Source: Marvania coccoides
Lineage: Eukaryota > Chlorophyta > Trebouxiophyceae > Chlorellales > Chlorellaceae
Assembly: GCA_963854735.1 (NCBI GenBank)
Contig: OY978106.1
Span: 558,001 to 622,000 of the forward strand
Direction of reading: 5' to 3'
DNA: 64,000 bases
In this document: piece by piece, positions 31,116-42,744 of the stretch
Layout of the letters: the number at the start of each line of letters is the position of its first letter
Numbering within the stretch: position 1 is the first letter of the stretch
Position numbers and translations under genes: made by a program
Notes under the pieces: generated by a model
Database searches by the model: none
What the model was told of the DNA's origin: nothing
What the model saw: the letters and a program-made list of their open reading frames with translations, nothing else

Positions 31116-34100
31116 TCACTGGCGCCCTGCAGCGGCTGCAGCCTCCGAGGCAGCAAACGCCATCATGCCCTGCACCGCCTGCTGCGTTCCCGCGTCCATG
31201 TGGGACATGATGGCTGCAAACGTCCCGGGGTCGCTCCTTTGCACCCGCTGCAGCGTCTCCGCGAAGTATATGTAAGGACTGACGGCGTCGATAGGTGAAG
31301 CCACCTCTGCCCCCTCTTCGTCGCTCCACCAGTCATCCCCAGAGTCCCAGTCGTCTTCGTCCACTTCAGCATGCCCAGCACGCCGCGCTGCCGCCGCCGC
31401 CATTCGGTCTAGCCGCTCCTGGCCCACATCCCGCTCGTCTTCATCTTCATCGGATTCATCGTCGTCAGATTCGTTGCCTGAAGCCGCCCCCAGGCGGCCT
31501 AGCCCGTCGCTGCTGCTGCTGCCGCCCTCGCTGCGGATCTCCACCTTCCCAGCGGCGATTTCCTCCTGTGCTTTCAGCGCTCGCAGCACCTGCATGACCG
31601 CTATCGTTACCTGCGGCAAAGTACCCGCTAGGCCCGGGGGCAGCGCCGCCGCGGGGACGCCCAGCACCGAGATGAGCCCCAGCACCATCACCTTCTTGTC
31701 GCGCTTTCCAGGGAAGTGCCGCATGGCGCCCGTCTTCCTTTTGGCGGCAATCGCGCCCGAGAGGGCGGCCATGAAGGCCGGCAGAGCGCCGCTGGCGCTC
31801 AACGCGTTCAGCGCCAGCGTTGGGTTGTAGTACAGCGCGTCCGCGCACGCCACCAGCAGCGCGTCTTGCACCTCACGCTCCGTTTTCTTCCCCGACGTCA
31901 GTTGGGCCGTCAGCAGCGCCAAATAAGGCGCCACGCAGTGATCCACCCGCCCTTTGCAGTTCTGCAGGATCACCGACACCAGCTGCGCCGCGGACATCGC
32001 CGCTTCAGCCGCAGTTTCGCTGTCAGCCACCTCCTCCAGGCTCCCGCTGCCGGCGGCGGCAGCAGCAGCGGCGACGGTGGCAGGGGCGGTGGGGCCCACC
32101 ATTAGCGCCTTTTCGATGGTGGCGTTGGTCATGTCGAGCAGCGAGGGCGCGGTGGAGACCGTCAGGAAGGCTTCAGTCCCCCGAGAAATGAAGTTGTCCA
32201 GGGGGAGTAAAGCGTCCTGCCAGTAGTCAACGGCCCACTCGTTCAGGCACGTCAGCAGCCGGGGGTACAGCGACCACATGCGGGGGGTGATGGCCGGCGC
32301 GTAATACGTCAGATACGTGATCAGCTGCGTAATCTCCTCAAACACGTCAAGCCCCTCGTCTGAAGTATATTTCGCGAGAATGGGGTACAGCATGTCCTCC
32401 ATGCGGGGGTACAGCTCCGGCAGCGAGGACACCGCCTCCAGCACCGTGCACAGCGCGCGCAAATGGGAGTAGCCCGCCAAAACGCCGCCCGAAAAATCGT
32501 CGTCATCCGCTTCCTCCGCTGCCCCGCCGTTGGCGCCCTCTTCCTCGGCCACCGCGCGCCAGAACTGCTGCACGAGCGCCTCCACGACCCCCGTGGCGTA
32601 GGGACCCATGTCCGCGCCGAATCTTTCCACCAAAGTTTCCAACGAGGAGGTGAGTTCTTCGCTGTCAATCTCCTGCAGGATGGCGAGGAAAGAGTGCAGC
32701 AGCCCGGGCACCAGCTGCCGCAGGGGGCCCAAGTCCTCGGCCTCCACAGCGTCCACGAAGCAGCGCACTGCGGGCAGAAGGGAAACAAAATTAAAAAAAA
32801 AAAAAAAAAATGATTCTAAATTTCCCAACAACTGTATTTTGATGAACCCACGACTTAAGCGTGGGTTACAATATCACATAAAACGATGCCGCAATTCAGT
32901 TAATATTGCTCTTTTCCCGTGAAATTGCTTAGTATCCATTTTCTCACCTGCCACGCCGGCATCAACTCTCACAGGCAGCTCCGGGTCGCTCAGCGCGTGA
33001 ATCACGCACTGCAGCAGCGCATTGAACGTCGCTCCCCGCCCCTGCCCCTCCCTGAACTCTGTATCCGCGTACTGCCCCGCCAGCCAGCACCCCTTTGACC
33101 TCAAATGCCCATGCGGCGAAGCAAACAGCGGGGCCACGTGCTGCTGCAGCATGGGCTCCAGCTGCGCGCGGTACCGGGACTCCTTCTTCAGCGTGTCCGC
33201 CAGCGTGCCCACCGCCAGCAGCGCGCCGTCCAGCCGCCGGGCGGCCGCCGTGGCGCCAGCCGCTGCAGCCGCCGGTGCGCACTCGTTCATAGCGCCAACC
33301 ACCAGCGCCATGACAGGGTCGAGTTGCGACTTCTTGCGGTAGGTGCACAGCGCGTGCATCACTCCCATTGCTGCTGTTTTTGAGGAATAAATATCTTCAA
33401 TAACGTCGTAGCCCTTTCTTACGTACTCCTGCGGGTCGTCCCGCCACAGCTCCTCGTCCTCCTCGTCGAAAGACAGCAGAGGGAACACCGCGCTGCAGGG
33501 CAGGGAAGAGAGAGGGGGGAACGAGGGATATTTTGGTGGAAAAACACATGTCGGGGAATCTTGGATTCGTTGGGAAAGCAACTAGGGCAGAGTAAAACAA
33601 GGGAGAGAATGGACGGCCTCTTTATATCAGTATTTGATGAATTATGACGAGAGGGCTCAAAGAGAAGGGGGGGAACCAAGCAATAGCTCTGATGCTGCAA
33701 GCAGTCGAAACAAAAACAAAACTACGGTATAGCTACTCACTGCTTGAGGATGTCATGAATGTGGGGTTTCAGCATCTTCCAGGTGTCTGCGTGCTTGATG
33801 GCCTCTGCCACGTACTGCAGCAGGATGTTGGACACCCTTGGGGGCATCCACTCCCCTCTAGCGATCGACGACAGCTCCTGCAGTATCGCCATCAGAAAAG
33901 GCATGCAGCACTCCGCTTTCCACCGCTGCGAGAACGCCACGTCGTGCTGCAGTACAATAGGAACGGTGATTGTTGTCAAATGAAGAATAATTTGCATTTC
34001 TTCATGCAATGTTTTGGTTTGCAAGAACAATTCGGTTCGTTTGGAAAAAGTGGTAAATTGAGGGGGGGGTGCTCCAAAAATGCACCCGGCGTGTTCTCTC

Positions 34101-35184
34101 ACCTGCACCGTGCACCGCCGGGGATCGCCGTACCGCGTAAACATGCGGTACATCACGTGATAGACCCACTTTTTTGCTTTCCACCAAGGCCACTGTTTCC
34201 GCAGCTCAAGGTCCTCAGGGGCGCCCTCCGTCGGCACCGCCCGCCCCGCCAGCCCCAGCAGCGCCGTCATCCACCCCGAAAACTGGTTTTCCCGCTGCAG
34301 AATGGGCGGAATTTCCATGTAGCAGGAGCTCCAGAGAATTTTACAGCAGAGTTTAAACAGTTCTGCGAGCTCAGGGGAGGGCGCAGGGTTGGCCAGCAGG
34401 GTCTGAAACACGATGAGGACGGTGGGGAAGGAGGCGTCGACGGCGACGAGCAGCGGAATGCGCTCCGCATCGTCGCGAAACTCGTACTTTCGCACGATGA
34501 TGCGCAGCGTGCGCAGCGCGCCGCTTACGAGCGCCTGGTCGCCGCTGCCCAGCGCGGAAACGAGGGCGGGCACCAGGTCGGGCCAGTGCTCCGGAAAATC
34601 ACTGGTAACGATCATCTTGAGGGCCTCTTCGAGTTGAACTCGAACGGTGGGTGGGGCCCTCACCACGCCCTCTATAACCAGCTGCCGCACCGCCGCTTTG
34701 TCCTCTGGGCAAATCTGGCACGGCCTGCCCTCTGAAAGACCAATAAAATCGGGGAAATAGCAGGATTCAAGGCGTGCAAATATTGTATTTTGCCGACGGT
34801 AACAAACAGTTGTTTTTCCCCTTCGTTTTGGTGACTTTGTTGTGGTTCAAAGAGAAAATATGGTGTGGGGGCTTACCCTTGTGCTCCCAGTCTCTTTTAA
34901 CTGCGTTTTTGAAGGTGATAGAGGCAACCTGGCGGACCGACGGCTCCAGCGTCTCCTCCAGTGCCACTCGTAGGAGGCTGGTGGTGCCTCCGCGGGTGAG
35001 GTGTTGCTGTTGTAAGAATGGATGGGGGTTAATTCAGGCTTGAACGGGGCAAAAAATTGAGGAAAACGCGTATACAAAGATGTCAGGCACCGACCATCCT
35101 CAGGGCGTCTTCGCCGGCTTTTCTGATGCTAGCATCGGGATTTGTGCTTGCCAAAATGGCACCGACGAGCTGCTGGACGTCCAT
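31116..35184 (-). CDS. Importin-7/8-family nuclear import receptor (importin beta superfamily)
   Basis: Six exons, 35184-35095, 35006-34877, 34731-34103, 33946-33741, 33492-32948 and 32767-31116, give about 1083 residues (human IPO7 has 1038). The N-terminus has the importin-N pattern: QVASITFKNAVKRDWEHK. Then come family blocks MIVTSDFPEHWPDLVPAL, FLMAILQELSSIARGEW, FPLLSFDEEDEELWRDDPQE, KGYDVIEDIYSSKTAAM and PHGHLRSKGCWLAGQYA, all characteristic of IPO7/IPO8, yeast Nmd5 and plant SAD2. It should bind Ran-GTP and carry cargo such as ribosomal proteins or signalling regulators into the nucleus. The acidic tract near residue 1000 (DDDESDEDEDERDVG) is also family-typical. The first splice donor (ATG|GTCGGT) is weak, so the exon 1 boundary is uncertain. 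It is convergent with the RAMP4-like gene, 222 bp apart. Confidence 0.92.
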
Positions 35185-35702
35185 CGTCCCTCCAGCACTC
35201 TCACCACGAAGAAGACGGGAATACTTTGCGATTTATATAAAATTTTTAATACAACCGGGCTGTACGCGGAGCTGTAGAAGTGAAAATGATTGATATACTC
35301 TTGGCTCGTCGTTTGATACAAAAAATTACTATAAACCGCCACGTGCTAGGCGTTGAGTTGAGAGCAGCCTGCTATGCATATATGTCTATGCATGGGTCAG
35401 TCGTTTTCCTCAGTCGGTGAATTCAAGCGTTACAGTCACAGCCGCTGAGTTCTGAGATACGAATAGCGTTGAAATAAACAGGGCAAACAAAACAAACAAA
35501 AAAATAAAATTCAAAGAAAAAATTAACCAAAGCCGCCGCCGATACTTTCCCAATGGCCCATCCAGGCATGAAAACAATGAAACTAAGAACTAGCTTCAAT
35601 TGCCTCCATAGAAGCACCAACCCCCGCTGCTGGTATTTAAAAAGAGCTGACTAAAGAGAAAATATCGGAAGAAAAAAGAAAAAAGGAAAAAATGATATGG
35701 AT
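35185..35702. other. Spacer
   Basis: Holds the importin promoter side and the 3' end of the second GLTP gene. A-rich stretches near 35490-35520 and 35640-35690; no gene found. Confidence 0.5.
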
Positions 35703-36711
35703 TCACGACCACAGGGACTTCACGCTAAAGTCTGACCTGGGCATTTCCACGCCCAGGTAGAGCTTCTCCACCGCCGTCACGATGGCGTCAGCTGCCACAG
35801 TGAACCCCTCGGCGTGCTGCGCTGCTGTGTCCTGGGTTTCGCCGATGCTAGAAAAAAAAGCTTCTCGGCTGGGCAGGCCCAGCATGCCGGTCTTGATGCC
35901 GGCGCGCACCACCCAGGTGTGGAGCTGCCCCAGGGTGGCGTCGTACGCATCTGAACCATCGCGTTATTCTTATTTAATTCTCATGTCGTAAAGTGGTGGA
36001 TGACCAAGGCAAAACGCAAAATTTTTGCTGGAAAAAGAGTGAATTTATAAGCTGACCTGATACTGCGTCTTTGAGAGTCTTGTTGGCCTGCAGGCCCTTG
36101 AAAATTGCGGAAATAAAGGCCAGCGTGTTGAGCAGGCGGTGGAGGTTCCTTGCAGGGCTGTTTTTCACGGTAATAGACTTGTCCTGCGAGAGAAACGCGA
36201 GCAATGGCATTACGACGGTGTTTTTCTGGCTACATGCGTGCAAAAATAGGGCGCGCAGCGCAGAAACAAAGGGCAGCGGGGCTCACCGCCTTGCCGGCTG
36301 TGACCACGTCGTCCAGGAGGGAGTGCTGCTCGGCAACCTTCGCGACGGTTTGTGTCTGCAAAAGAACGGTGCGGTGGTTCAGTTTGAGTGGGGGATGGCT
36401 GCGGGACTCGCGGTTCATCTCTCGCAACAACTGACCTTGACTTCAAATTCGTGCTTGGCGATGAGAAACACGGTTCCTGAAGGAGCGGGTAAAGGGTCAC
36501 TGTGATGTTCAAGGTATATCGATCATATGAATGCGGATGCGCATGCCGTGCGGCCGCTCAGCTCACCAATATGGTCAAAAATCGGCATCACTTTGGTGCA
36601 GGCCTCGGTGAAGGCCTTTGTCGGGAGCGGCTGGTTCACATCCAGTGCCATAAACGCTGTCGTTAGCGAGGGCAAGAAGTCGCTGGACTCGGCGGGCTTG
36701 TGGGAAAACAT
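35703..36711 (-). CDS. GLTP-fold protein with degraded head-group site
   Basis: Five exons, 36711-36567, 36476-36436, 36355-36287, 36183-36057 and 35950-35703, give 209 residues, exactly the normal GLTP length. It aligns end to end with the upstream GLTP gene: LPTKAFTEACTKVMPIFDHI against LQTQEFLEVCNQVLPIV, then AKHEFEVKTQTVAKVAEQHS against the FALVKSDVGGNIDRLG block, ARNLHRLLNTLAFISAI against GLLWLKRAMQFIVAL, and DATLGQLHTWVVRAGI against YATLQHYHGWIVTGTF. Of the usual glycolipid head-group residues (Asp, Asn, Lys/Arg, Trp, His), only the His remains. The fold may persist with a different ligand. A splice that would fuse this gene to the upstream one is possible but less likely, because both have full length and their own ATG. 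Confidence 0.75.
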
Positions 36712-36892
36712 ATTTATTTTAAAATTGTTACACAACAAAAACAAAAGGTGTTGGCAGGTGAAATTTGCGTGTAGTAATACCAATTAATGAACTATTGATT
36801 AAATAATAATGAAATTTTAAATAAAATACATTCACTTCTCTCCCGAACCAACTGCCCCCTTCTACTCCATTTACAACCCCATGCGCCCCTCT

Positions 36893-37774
36893 TCACACCT
36901 TTGCAGGGTCATCCAGCCCATTGTCTACCAGGAAGGTGTGCACCTCCGTCAGCAGCGCGCCAAATCCCTCACAAAACTGCTTCATTGCCGCCATCACCGC
37001 CTCTTCGCTCTCTCCCTCGCATTCCATGCTCTCCATGAACACCTGCCGGCTGGGCACCAGCTTCAGCGCTACTGTGAATGTCCCAGTCACAATCCAGCCG
37101 TGGTAGTGCTGCAGCGTGGCGTAGTAGGTCTCGCTGGCGGCCTGCGACAGCGTCATCTGTCGGTCTACCTCTAATTTCACCAAAAGCGCCACGATAAACT
37201 GCATGGCCCTGTAAACCAATTAGTATAATGAAAGATGGATTAATCCAAGCGTCACAAGCACAAAATTCGACTTGAAAACTAGTGAACAGAAACAAAAATA
37301 AGTGGAGAAAAATAAATGTCCGCCCACCGTTTGAGCCACAAAAGGCCTTTGGTGCAGGAGGAAGACCCGGTGTGCGACCCATCGGCGACTTCGTCGCGTA
37401 TCATGTCAAAGATGTCGGGGCTGTAGGCGTCAGGGCGGGTGGCAGCGCGGGTTCCCAGCCGGTCGATGTTACCGCCGACGTCAGACTTAACCAAGGCGAA
37501 TCCAGTGCCCAGCTTGGCTGCAAGCAGGTTGAGAGGTGATATGAGGTGTAATATAACGGGTAATGACGAGCTTGCGCGAGTGAAGAGCGAAATAAGTCGA
37601 GTTTTAATGAATTATATTGATCTGATCTAAAGAAGCGAACGGAGAGGGGGTTCGCTGCTTACCCACTATCGGAAGCACTTGGTTACACACTTCAAGAAAC
37701 TCCTGCGTCTGCAGCGTGCCCTCTGGCGACTTCACCTTGGAAATCAATGGGATTGCTGTCGCAAAAGCGTTCAT
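36893..37774 (-). CDS. Glycolipid transfer protein (GLTP domain)
   Basis: Three exons, 37774-37663, 37517-37328 and 37208-36893, give 205 residues. The GLTP signature is complete: VKSDVGGNIDRLG (Asp and Asn that hold the sugar head group), GLLWLKRAMQF (Trp that stacks on the sugar) and TLQHYHGWIVTGTF (His). The helical end has LVPSRQVFMESM. GLTP proteins carry glycosphingolipids or ceramide-1-phosphate between membranes; plant ACD11 is a relative. SDVGGNI followed by Arg where animal GLTP has Lys may shift specificity, perhaps towards phosphorylated head groups. Start ATG at 37774 is the first in frame. It stands 181 bp upstream of its paralogue. Confidence 0.85.
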
Positions 37775-37904
37775 TTTGGATTGGAACCCGATCACAGCCC
37801 CCAAATATGAACAAAAATATGTTGTTTAGTTGCTAGGGATTAAATCCTCGTTCAATTTTTGAATGAAACGTTTTTTCTTTAAAAAAAAAAAAAAAAATGG
37901 AGAA

Positions 37905-38286
37905 ACCGTCTTTGCCGCCCGGAAACACCGACAGTAGTATTTTTTCAGTTTCGCTGCCTTTGTTTCATCTTCTTTGCTTTCTGGCAGAATAAATGGAGTT
38001 GCCAACTCAGTTGGAGCACTGCGGCCCGCGCAACCTTCCTAGCCGCAAGGCCGACAATTCCGACTCTAAGTCACACCTCGCGTCTTTTTTCTTCGCGGCA
38101 GCCCATCGTGGCAACGTCCAAACAGCCCCCCAAGGAATCTCTGTCGATCCCCCCAAAAAATCATTATGACAGGGAGAAGGAGATTGGCGCTGTATTGAGG
38201 ACGTTTGACGCCCCTCCATTACGATTGCTTTTGTTTGTTGGCCCAAAAGACACCGACAAGTCGGTTCTGCTGTAAAAAATCTGCTC
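37905..38286 (+). pseudogene. Broken P-loop ATPase fragment, copy A
   Basis: An ATG at 37993 (MELPTQLEHCGPRNL) opens a frame that stops at 38167-38169. A different frame then reads HYDREKEIGAVLRTF and RLLLFVGPKDTDKSVLL to a stop. It shares its leader (CACCGACAxTAGTA), coding start and P-loop segment with copy B some 465 bp downstream. The P-loop has GPKDTDKS, with Asp in place of the Gly before Lys, which would abolish ATP binding. Frames are broken and the rest of the ATPase is absent. Confidence 0.65.
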
Positions 38287-38369
38287 AACGATTTTTTCAA
38301 ATTTTCTTAACGACGAACTTCGTCCCCCCGTTCCGTTGTTTTCGAAAACAGGGTTTTAGAGGGCACTGC

Positions 38370-38790
38370 TCTGCCGCCTGGGAACACCGACACTAGTATA
38401 TTTCCATTTTTCCTGCCCTCGTTGTGTCGTCTACTTTTCTTTGGCAAAATGCAATGGAGTTGGACGACAGCTGGAACTCTGCGGCCCAGCGCATCCACAC
38501 GAGCCGCACGGCCGACAATTCCGACTATAAGTCGCACCCCGCGTCCCTCTTTTCCGCGGCGGCCCGTCGTTAAAGCAGCATCTGGTTCTGCATCTCATCT
38601 CAGAAATCCTCCAAGAAAACATTCCCGCGTCGTTATGAAAAGCCTTTTTCCGGCAGGGAGAAGGAGATTGGCATTATAGAGAGGATGCTTGACGGCGATC
38701 CGACAGAAGTTCTTGTGTTTATTGGTCCAAGAGACACCGGCAAGTCGGTAAGCCTTTATTTGGCTGTGGGTCTTCTGGCGCATTCTCTTG
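38370..38790 (+). pseudogene. Broken P-loop ATPase fragment, copy B
   Basis: ATG at 38454 opens MELDDSWNSAAQRI, which stops at 38571-38573. Another frame reads FSGREKEIGIIERML and EVLVFIGPRDTGKS, an intact Walker A at about 38718-38747, followed directly by GTAAGC, a good splice donor. The layout (R-E-K-E-I followed by a helix and a Walker A strand) is that of STAND/archaeal-type ATPases. No downstream exon with Walker B was found before 39283. It is either a truncated pseudogene or the 5' end of one whose remainder was lost. Confidence 0.6.
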
Positions 38791-39283
38791 GACAAGTAAT
38801 TGCATGGAACTCTTTCGTTTGGCTCAGGCAATTTTTGGAGAAATAGCGCGGAGAAGGGCTGCTGCCCAGAGCGTCGCAGGCCAGGCCCCCCACCCCCAGT
38901 TCTCATACTTGATGCCCGTTCCAGCCTTTTTTTGTATTGTGCATGATATGTTGTGTTTCCAGTTCATTGCAGTTTGGATCTGTTGTGTTTTTATTGCTGT
39001 ATGATTTTTTGTGTACTATGCGTGTAGAGTTGTTTCGTTGAATGGAGCTTGTAACAAAAAACCATAATAAAAATCTTTCGCAGCATGTGAGCAACCGCCC
39101 AACCGCCCAACCTCCCAACATTCATTTCCCTCCTTGCCAACCCCGCCGGGGGGGCAGGGACAGTCTGTTCATTTGCAGATCTCCCTGGTCAATCACCGAT
39201 ATTCAAGCAACGAATATAGTTCTCTTTTTCGCTGTGGCCACCATCAACAGCTGAGGTCGTCGCTCCTCTGCATTTTTCCCTCA
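38791..39283. other. Spacer
   Basis: Mixed composition with T-rich stretches. No Walker B or sensor motif to complete the P-loop fragment upstream. It probably holds the 3' UTR of the minus-strand expansin-like gene. Confidence 0.5.
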
Positions 39284-40644
39284 TTATTTTTTTCCAGAGT
39301 TAAAGTTGACCCCCAGGTCTTGTGGGACCAGCGCACTAATGCGCACCCCCGCAGTCTCACCCCCAGTGCTGGTCAGTTGCAGTGTGAAGGGTGGCTTGAG
39401 GTTGATGGGGCTGCCTTCCGTACTTTCCATCACCCACATGCCGTACGGCACGCGCTCCAGCGCCGCCCCGTTGATTCTCACCGCCTGGATCCCAGCCCTG
39501 CTGTTGCTGAGGTTGATTCCTAGGAAGGTTGGTGAGTTATTTTCAGACGGCAATAGCTTTATACCACCATCGATGAAAGGGGCGCAACTGGTGGGCTGCC
39601 AGGCGGCCTGGAAAGAAGGGTTGATATTGTAGTCCAGTGCCGTCAGCTCGCGTGCCCCTCGCGCTGAAACCACCAGCGAACTTCTCTCACACCTGATGAA
39701 GAAGAAGAAAATGATGAGAAAGAAAGGGAATTCTACGAAGAAAGATATTTTGTATACAGAAACGCACTCATTGCAGGAGTCGGTGATCATGAATGTTTGG
39801 TTGGCCACCAGTGCTTTGTCGCGGCACACAGTGTCGACACACCACAGTCTTACGCACTGCCCACAGAGCTCGCCGTTGCCATACAGCGCAGTTGGGATCC
39901 CTGCAATTATTTGAAATAAAGTATTAATCTAGAACTGCCTTCCCATATTCAGTTGGAATTTCCCAGACCCGTCCTGCAGCCGCTCGACTCCCAGGGGCAC
40001 TCCCCCATATTCAATTGGCGGCATTTCTATTTTATTTTTTCCTGCAAACTTGCCCACAAAGTGATCTTTGAAATAATTGTTCAAATACCCCATGCCGCAG
40101 TTCATTTGCACCCCGTCAAGGTTCCCGACAGCCCTGCATGCGCACAACTTGAACGAAATAAAAATAAAAATCAAGAGTCTAACGCTCTCCCGTTGTCGTA
40201 CCGCTGGGCAACTATGGTGACTATACCACGTCGAGACTGGCGCAAGGCTGTAAGTTGATTTCGCTGAGCCTCGTTAAGCTCTGGAAATGTCGTGTTTGGA
40301 GGGAAATCTAGATAAGAAGTCAAATTGCCGATCAACGAAGCCTCTTTGGGCGGCGGAGATCGCGCCCTTGGGGCAGGTGGCAGGTCTGGTTGGCTGCTGC
40401 TATATTCTGGAATACTAATCACGTCTTCTGGCTTCAGCGCTTCGCCATTTTTGAGTGCCGACGGCGGCTGAAATTTTGCGACGGCCTCTGCAGCTGGGTG
40501 CCCCAGTTGTTTGCCCTGAAAAATCGGGCTTTTATCAAGTCTGCGTTCTGCGAAAGTAGTGAATACTACTGCAGTTGGAAGGGGTTCTCCTGCTGCCATC
40601 GCTGCTATGACAAGAAATGCAGGCAAACGCAGCCACGGCTTCAT
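39284..40644 (-). CDS. Secreted expansin-like protein with N-terminal extension
   Basis: Four exons, 40644-40202, 40133-40054, 39900-39768 and 39692-39284, give 354 residues. A signal peptide (LRLPAFLVIAAMAAG) precedes about 120 Pro-rich residues. The six-stranded double-psi beta-barrel then has MNCGMGYLNNYF, GNGELCGQCVRLWC and FMITDSCNECERSSLVVS. The second, CBM63-like domain has FLGINLSNSRAGIQAVRING, LKPPFTLQLTSTGGE and DLGVNF. The exon 2/3 junction uses a GC donor (GTGG|GCAAGT); with it, the spacing between CGMGY and CGQC equals that of the paralogue at 42745. Reading through instead inserts 40 unmatched residues and a stop. Expansins loosen polysaccharide walls without hydrolysis. The HFD aspartate of plant expansins appears to be replaced here, so activity is uncertain. 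Confidence 0.82.
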
Positions 40645-41289
40645 TTTTGCTGCCAATTAATTAATAATTAATGCGTTTATTCTAATGCACGTTCATTGTG
40701 AAACTAATGAAAGCGGATCGGCTTTTCCGATGTCTGGGATGGGGAGACAGTTGTTTTTTGTCTCCAACTGACTTTTCTTTCTTCCCCCCCTCCCCCAATA
40801 ATTGCAGAAAGGTTTGAAGGTTTGAAGGTTTTACAGAGGTTTCACGTCTCCTACCGAGGTTGCCCCTATAGAGATCCGCAAGGCGACGTGCCACAAACCC
40901 CACCACAGTAAGGCAGAGCCCCCCCTCCTCCGTCGGATCAATCCCAGTTAATAGGCTCTGGCCCCTGCCCCCGAGTCCCCGACGGCGCGACCGACATAAA
41001 AACAGGTGCATGACAGGCACAGGTGCATGCAGAAATGCAAATCATGCACAGAAATGCAAATCATGCAAGACGCTCCGGACGGCGAGATACGCGAACCGTC
41101 CGGTCAAGGTACAGCTTGGGCAAGCTGAGACAAAAATAAGGGCTGTACTTAAAATGTTAACGTGTTGATAGAAAATATGACATGGTATTACAAAGAAGCA
41201 TAAATAACTATTGTAACCAAGTGAGAGATGCATGCAAATGAAAAAAATGCATAAATACATAAACATATGAAAAAATAAACACATTATTT
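40645..41289. other. Spacer with short repeats
   Basis: Contains a triplicate of AAGGTTTG-like units (40807-40832) and two tandem copies of a 19-bp unit containing ATGCAAAT (41030-41048, 41049-41067). A GC-rich block at 40845-41000 is open on the minus strand (GGLCLTVVGFVARRLADLY) and could be a coding or transposon remnant, but I cannot place it. Confidence 0.4.
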
Positions 41290-42299
41290 TTATGTTGCCC
41301 ACTTTGTGATGCGCACCATGGGCGCTGCAGCATCCTGGTTGGTCACCTCAGCTTCTCTCAGCGTATACAGCGCATCCAAAAGCCCCGTCCGCAAGCTGGC
41401 GGGTCCCTTTGCCCCCCGCTCCACCGCCAGCTCAGCTGCTAACCCAAAGCACGCCAGTCCGTGCGCCACAGCCTCCTGCACCTTTTCTCGGGGCGTCACA
41501 GCGCAAAACGCGGCGCACATCGCAGTTACTGAGCAGCCGGTTGCCGTAATGTATGGCAACATCTCAGACCCGCCCAGCACCTCAATCACAGTCTCGCCAT
41601 CGGTAACGTAATCCACAGACCCGCTCACAGCAATAATCGACCCGTTTTTTGCCAGCGCCATCGCCGCCGGCAGCGCTGCCAAGGCTTCAGCGGTGGAATC
41701 CACGCCTTTAGTGGTTACAGTGGCCACTCCCGCCAGCGCAATGATTTCGCTGGCGTTGCCACGCACGAACGTGGGCTTCATGTCGTACAGCTCGCGAATG
41801 ACGCGCGTTCTGAAGGGGGTGGCGCCACAGCCGACTGGGTCAAGGCACCATACTTTGTTGAGGGCGTTGGCGGCGGCGGCGGCGGCCTTCATGGAGGCTA
41901 CCCAGTCCTGGGTGATGGTGCCGATGTTGATGACCAGCGCGGAGGCGATCTTGACGAAGTCTGTATAATGCGCGTTAAAAACATGAGAAAATAGTTGGTA
42001 TTAAAAAAACTGCAGTTGAAAAAGGAGATTGAAACAGAAGACTATTGCTTCCGCTATTCAATAGCAGGAAATGTGGGGGCTATCGAAACAAGATCTGGAA
42101 GCCTGAAATGATTCTATGAATGAGGAGGCAGCTAGAACCGACCTTCAACCTCTTCGATGCTGTGGGCCATCGCGGGCGACGCCCCTACGGCCAGCAGCAC
42201 GTTTGCCATGATGTCCATGCTCACAAAGTTTGTGATGCAGTGCGTGAGTGGTCTCGACTCTCGCACAGCAGCCAGAGACTTCCAAACTTGGTATTGCAT
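41290..42299 (-). CDS. thiM: Hydroxyethylthiazole kinase
   Basis: Two exons, 42299-42143 and 41960-41290, give 275 residues, the usual length. Family motifs are all present: [85 protein letters not shown], and the anion-hole/phosphate motif [18 protein letters not shown] with the catalytic Cys. ThiM phosphorylates 4-methyl-5-(2-hydroxyethyl)thiazole, salvaging the thiazole half of thiamin. MQYQVWKSL at 42299 is the first ATG. There is no plastid leader, so the enzyme should be cytosolic. No thiamin riboswitch was recognised in the intron or flanks. Confidence 0.94.
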
Positions 42300-42744
42300 C
42301 TCAATCGCAATCAGAGTCGCAATTGGAAATCGCAATTATATTGATTGGAAGTAAATGCGACCGGGCTTTATAGGCCACACGGCAGGCAACGCAGTATTCA
42401 GAAGAGAAGACGGCTGGCTTGGAAATTTTCGATCAAGATAATTTGATTTGAATTTTATTGTCTATCTGCGACGTGTCCAGCAGTTTAAATGTAAAAATGG
42501 GGTTGGCAATATGATGATTAATTGCTTTTGGTGCGATTATCGCGAACTTTGGAGAAATTTGCCGAAGTCGTCGTCCGAGGCCGGCCTGCTGGGCCTGCTT
42601 TCTATGTGAGAAGAAAGGTCAAGAGTTCTAGGAAGCGCCCTACGAGATTCCATGCACTCGCATCCCCAACCCGAAATAATCACAAAAGAATTCCAAAGGC
42701 TGCCAAATCGGCTCAGAAAACGTCTCTTAATTTTTTTGGCAAGC
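42300..42744. promoter_or_regulatory. Divergent spacer between thiM and expansin-like gene
   Basis: 445 bp between the starts of two divergent genes. Repeats of CAATCGCAAT-like units near 42302-42335 lie just upstream of thiM. No specific promoter element can be assigned. Confidence 0.4.

Noticed and set aside
35703..37774. One fused double-GLTP gene
   Set aside because: A splice joining them exists in principle, but each half has its own ATG, full GLTP length and stop, and the acceptor is weak; two genes is simpler.
39929..40053. Extra coding exon of the expansin-like gene
   Set aside because: Reading through the GC donor adds about 40 residues unmatched in the paralogue and meets a stop; the GC-AG intron gives exact spacing instead.
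40845..41000. Possible LINE or gene remnant on the minus strand
   Set aside because: A short GC-rich open frame with vague similarity to retroelement tails; too weak to call.
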